NCBI GenBank assembly: GCA_029287395.1
Contig: JARFRF010000010.1
Location: forward strand, 1-55,510
Direction of reading: 5' to 3'
Length of the DNA: 55,510 nucleotides
Source: Methyloceanibacter sp.
GTDB taxonomy: Bacteria > Pseudomonadota > Alphaproteobacteria > Rhizobiales > Methyloligellaceae
Shown: positions 52,354-55,510 of the stretch, in pieces
Position numbering within the stretch: the first letter of the stretch is position 1
Layout of the letters: the number at the start of each line of letters is the position of its first letter
Notes under the pieces: generated by a model
The model's input: the letters and a program-made list of their open reading frames with translations, nothing else
What the model was told of the DNA's origin: nothing
The model's database searches: none
Translations under genes and position numbers: made by a program

Positions 52354-54849
52354 CTACCGTGCGCCCTGCTCTTCCATCAGCTCCTTCGTCAACACCTCGA
52401 TGAGAGTTTTGATCTGCGGATTTGTGGGATCGGCTTTGGCAAGCCGCTGCGCATAGTCCAACGCGCCTTTCAGATCGCCGTCATCACGAGAAAGATTTAC
52501 GAGAATGGACAATATCTCGACATTGCTCGGGTACTGCTCCAGACCCGATTTCAAAACGTCGATGGCTTCGGCGCGCTTTCCGAGTGACTCAAGTCCAACA
52601 GCATATACATAGAGGTAGCGCGCACGCGCCGGTTCCAAGTCCGCCGCACGCGCCAAAGCCGTCACAGCCTCTTCTGTCTTGTTTAGGCGAACGAGGGCCA
52701 AGCCCAGAGCATGGTGGAGCCCGCCATCATTCGGCGAAGAGCGCAAAGCAGCCCGAAGCACATCGACACCCTCTTCATCGCGCCCTTGCGCGCGATACAA
52801 ATCTGCGAGATTTACTGCAGCAGGCGCAAAATGGGGGCTGAGTTCGACAGCTGTCTTATATGCGGCCTCAGCCTGATCGAGTTCTCGCTTGCGAAGGTGG
52901 TATCGCGCCATAAGCGACTGTGATTCCGGCCGATCGGCATTGAGTCGCTGCGCAGCCACGAATTCCTCTTCGGCCTTCTCAAGTCTGCTCCGATCGCTTG
53001 CTGAGAGATTTCCGTCTGGTGTCCCAGCAAGCAGGAAGCCAACCTTCGAACGGACACCGCGCACTGGATCGTCCAAGAGTTGCGCAATGAGCGGCCAGAG
53101 CTGCGCGCCGGGGGCCGCCTCCAAATGATCGAGCGACGCGATCCGGACGAGAGGGTCAGGATCTGACAGTCCCTGTCGAACGATGCGCGCCGTTTGCCGC
53201 GATGGATAAGCGGCCAGCGCTTCGACAGCACTCGCACGCACAAATGCCGGAGTTGCGGCATCGTTTGCGACGTCCGCTAGCAATGCAGCCGCGTCGGGCG
53301 AGCCTGTCCACGCTGCGTGGAACGCCGGGCCAAATCTCTGATGACCCTTACGCTCCGGGCCGTACCAATCTTCGATGGCATCGGCCGCCCATTTAGCGCT
53401 TTTGTCCGTGTGGCAATCTGTGCAGGCATTGTCGACGCCTAGCGTCATCGACAGATCCGGCCGCGGCACGCGGAAGGAATGGTCGTGCCTTGTATCGATG
53501 ACCATGAACTCACGCGATGGCATATGACAGGATATGCACGTGGGCGCATCGGCGCCTTGGTGATGTGTGTGGCTCGGATCTTGATAGGTCCCGGCGTGGC
53601 ACTGCATGCAGACATTCGCGCCCGGCGCAAGCAGCTTGGCACTGTGCGGCTCGTGACAGTCGCTGCATGTGACGCCTGCCTCAAACATCTTGGACTGTTT
53701 AAACTGACCGTAATTGTAGACTTCGTCGAGCATTTGTCCGTCAGCCTGGTAGAGGCCCTGCGAGATCAGCGACACGTCGTGACTGTCTGACAGTGGCCGG
53801 CCCGGTACGAAGGCTTCGGACAGGATCCCCCGGCGCGCGTGGCAGCGCCCGCACATCTCGACTTCCTTGCGGACGCTCATAGGGGGTGAACTACGGATGG
53901 GCTGCTTGGTTTGTGGATCTAGCGACCAAGAAATTCCCTCTCGCTCGTTGAAGCGAGCTAGAAGCCCCAGCGCGTCGTCGCCCGCTGGGGACATGCCCCC
54001 CTCCGCCCAGGCGACATGGGCGGACCCTTCTCCGTGACACGCCTCGCATCCAACCGTGATTTCTTTCCAGGTCGTGTCATAGCGTTTCGTCTTCGGGTCG
54101 TAGTCCTTGGCAACGCCGGTCGAATGGCACTCGGCGCACATGAAGTTCCAGTTTTGATTTAGCTTGGTCCAATGAAGCGGGTCGTCATGACCGATCTTCT
54201 CGTACGGATAGAGGTGGAACCAGCGCTGGCCCCCTTGTTCTTCCGGCCGGCTATCCCACGCAATCGTCAGGGCCTGAACGCGCCCATCGGGAAACTCGAT
54301 AAGATATTGCTGCAACGGGTCGAGACCGAACGTGTACTTGACCTCAAAGGTCTCGAGCTCACCACCCGGACCATCGGTCTCGACAAGAAACTTGCCATCT
54401 TTTTTGAAGAAGCGAGAAGTGATGCCGAAATAGTCGAAAGTCGTGTCGTTGAAGTCTGCGAGCACCGTGTCAGTCGTGGCGTGCGCCATCGCATGAGCAT
54501 GTTGCGAGGGTTGCCAATTCTCTCCCACTTCTTGGTGGCAGGAGATACAGGTCTCGGTGCCGACAAAACTTAGTGGAGTGGCTGGCCCTGGTCCCGTCGC
54601 AGACTTGCCCCCGGTGTCCGCCGCACGGTCGGCCGGTACAGCCGGGTGTGAACCAATGACGTTGAGGATGAGCCCCACGGCGAGAAAGAGCGTGGCCGCG
54701 AGCGCAGCGAACCCAACTACCAAATAGACCTTCGAACGCTGCGGCAGCGGAGATGCGCCCGCAGTCCTTGATGCATTTTGCGGCTGCTTATCCGAACCGA
54801 GCGTTTCACGTTGGCTGTCCAAACTAGCTCCGCTCTCTCGATTGGGCAT
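52354..54849 (-). CDS. Membrane-anchored octaheme cytochrome c with HEAT and TPR repeats
   Basis: An 831-residue protein with an unusual architecture. A short cytosolic tail and one membrane helix (about 41-65) lead to a periplasmic cytochrome domain with eight CxxCH heme motifs: CISCH 101, CAECH 238, CEACH 268, CGRCH 333, CSDCH 395, CMQCH 414, CISCH 438 and CTDCH 476. Then come HEAT-like repeats (about 515-610; ASAVEALAAYPSRQTARIV, LVRIASLDHLEA) and TPR repeats (about 625-825). Spaced hemes as in cytochrome c554-type proteins suggest electron transfer or nitrogen/sulfur redox chemistry, while the repeats suggest a partner protein. Function is not established. The ATG at 54849 follows a GGGGGC; a TTG at 54858 is the alternative. 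It follows a small exported protein gene on the same strand. Confidence 0.88.
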   Translation of the reverse strand: MPNRESGASLDSQRETLGSDKQPQNASRTAGASPLPQRSKVYLVVGFAALAATLFLAVGLILNVIGSHPAVPADRAADTGGKSATGPGPATPLSFVGTETCISCHQEVGENWQPSQHAHAMAHATTDTVLADFNDTTFDYFGITSRFFKKDGKFLVETDGPGGELETFEVKYTFGLDPLQQYLIEFPDGRVQALTIAWDSRPEEQGGQRWFHLYPYEKIGHDDPLHWTKLNQNWNFMCAECHSTGVAKDYDPKTKRYDTTWKEITVGCEACHGEGSAHVAWAEGGMSPAGDDALGLLARFNEREGISWSLDPQTKQPIRSSPPMSVRKEVEMCGRCHARRGILSEAFVPGRPLSDSHDVSLISQGLYQADGQMLDEVYNYGQFKQSKMFEAGVTCSDCHEPHSAKLLAPGANVCMQCHAGTYQDPSHTHHQGADAPTCISCHMPSREFMVIDTRHDHSFRVPRPDLSMTLGVDNACTDCHTDKSAKWAADAIEDWYGPERKGHQRFGPAFHAAWTGSPDAAALLADVANDAATPAFVRASAVEALAAYPSRQTARIVRQGLSDPDPLVRIASLDHLEAAPGAQLWPLIAQLLDDPVRGVRSKVGFLLAGTPDGNLSASDRSRLEKAEEEFVAAQRLNADRPESQSLMARYHLRKRELDQAEAAYKTAVELSPHFAPAAVNLADLYRAQGRDEEGVDVLRAALRSSPNDGGLHHALGLALVRLNKTEEAVTALARAADLEPARARYLYVYAVGLESLGKRAEAIDVLKSGLEQYPSNVEILSILVNLSRDDGDLKGALDYAQRLAKADPTNPQIKTLIEVLTKELMEEQGAR

Positions 54850-54960
54850 GGCCCCCAATCACAAGGCCCTCAGATGAAGAACGGGCAGGTGCGAGCACCT
54901 GCCCATTACATCAAAAGCTTCAGTTGTCAGCGGCATGACCGCCAGCAACACTATCATGGG

Positions 54961-55380
54961 CTAAAAGCCATCCACGCAGTCTCCGGTTAACGACAAAGTC
55001 GCATCTCCCGTCGTGATACCACCGCGGATCTTTCCGGTCTTCGTCGAGATGGCTGCACTCCAGGAGCGAGGCGACTCGTCGTTGTCACCAAGGCCGTGCA
55101 GGAGAATAATATCACCCTTTTGCAGTACGTTTTTCAGGTCGACTCCGCGCGGCTCGCTACCGATGTCGTCCGACGTTATCCTATCCTTGTCGAAGTCCAA
55201 CTTTAGCACCGGCGCCAGGTTCGCGAAGTCGAGCGAAACGCGCTTACAGCCCGCAACCTCCGTGCATTCGTAAACGTCCGTAAAGGCACACAAGTAGGTG
55301 CCCTCGGCGGCGGAAACAGTTGCCGGAGCCGCAAGCAGACAAATGAGCCCGAGGCCCGCTTTTGAAATTATCGATCGCAT
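54961..55380 (-). CDS. Exported protein, unknown, Cys-rich
   Basis: A 139-residue protein with a signal peptide (MRSIISKAGLGLICLLAAPATVSA, then AEGTYLCAF) and four Cys in the mature part (YLCAF, YECTEV, AGCKR, GDCVD) that probably form two disulfides. The mid-part is a beta-rich domain with Asp and Gly turns (LLHGLGDNDES). No family recognised. The ATG at 55380 has an AGGAGCT ribosome binding site 7 bp away, which settles the start; the upstream frame to 55428 overlaps the partial gene at the right edge. It is upstream of the octaheme gene by 111 bp on the same strand. Confidence 0.65.
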   Translation of the reverse strand: MRSIISKAGLGLICLLAAPATVSAAEGTYLCAFTDVYECTEVAGCKRVSLDFANLAPVLKLDFDKDRITSDDIGSEPRGVDLKNVLQKGDIILLHGLGDNDESPRSWSAAISTKTGKIRGGITTGDATLSLTGDCVDGF

Positions 55381-55391
55381 AGTCTGAGCTC

Positions 55392-55510
55392 CTATTGGGT
55401 AACAACGTAGCCGCGGCCTTCGAGGCATAGCGCCCCGGCCTTGAGATAGTCCGCATACAGGGCATTCAGCCTGCGCACATCGGCGGAGGTGCGCGTATTG
55501 CCAAAGCCTC
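55392..55510 (-). CDS. C-terminal end of an unidentified gene (partial, 5' outside window)
   Basis: The minus strand frame read from 55508 ends at a TAG (55394-55392) and encodes the last 38 residues of a protein: NTRTSADVRRLNALYADYLK, then AGALCLEGRGYVVTQ. It looks like a genuine coding end: a helix with regular charge pattern, then a short tail. No family can be assigned from so short a piece. It ends 11 bp before the start of the next gene on the same strand, which fits an operon. Confidence 0.6.
   Translation of the reverse strand, partial: GFGNTRTSADVRRLNALYADYLKAGALCLEGRGYVVTQ

Overview
The window looks like a chromosomal stretch of an alphaproteobacterium of the order Hyphomicrobiales (Rhizobiales), perhaps near Hyphomicrobiaceae/Methyloligellaceae; the family is a guess. 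The evidence is the GC-rich coding sequence, the gene order cysQ - DUF4170 - ABC exporter - DUF374/kdtA - lpxK with DUF2093, the order maoC - ribF - ileS - lspA - lipoprotein - two M16 proteases, the alphaproteobacterial form of HisRS beside HisZ and short HisG, and a CIRCE-controlled groESL. I found no rRNA, tRNA, insertion sequence, prophage or CRISPR array. The DNA is gene-dense, mostly housekeeping, with many 1-4 bp gene overlaps.

Layout. (1) 1-4750, minus: a cytochrome bo3 quinol oxidase operon cyoABCD (cyoD runs off the left edge), preceded by rsmE. (2) 4789-12226, plus: ubiA, cysQ, a DUF4170 gene and a lipid A/LPS-core block (ABC exporter, an acyltransferase fused to Kdo transferase, lpxK). 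(3) 12223-18351: xseA-DUF2093, purD, tadA, rluB-rsmD and two small unknown exported proteins. (4) 18359-30653, mostly minus: a HAD hydrolase, maoC, ribF, ileS, lspA, a lipoprotein, an active/inactive pair of M16 proteases and mutL, interrupted by a plus-strand orphan CheY. (5) 30785-35548: a small acidic exported protein, a TipF-like degenerate EAL membrane protein, and groES-groEL with promoter, CIRCE operator and terminator. (6) 35562-45769, minus: a possible histidine-phosphatase-like protein, an SRPBCC protein, hisG-hisZ-hisS, glycolate oxidase glcDEF and a solitary TRAP binding protein. (7) 45942-50994: a three-gene module that resembles the QuiNAc-initiating enzymes of O-antigen synthesis (4,6-dehydratase, polyprenyl-P sugar-1-P transferase, 4-reductase), followed by a convergent GT4 glycosyltransferase. 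(8) 51223-55510: a small exported protein with a structured leader, a NicO-type metal transporter, a membrane-anchored octaheme cytochrome c fused to HEAT and TPR repeats, a small exported protein, and the C-terminus of an unidentified gene at the right edge.

How the genes fit together: ubiA makes ubiquinone precursor that ultimately feeds the Cyo oxidase. The lipid A/Kdo block and the O-antigen-initiation module serve the same outer membrane. GlcDEF oxidises glycolate and passes electrons to the quinone pool. The least explained parts are the octaheme-HEAT-TPR protein with its neighbours, the DUF374-KdtA fusion, the TipF-like protein, and a dyad (GTGAC-N6-GTCAC) that occurs both upstream of cyoA and in the divergent region before the 51223 gene.
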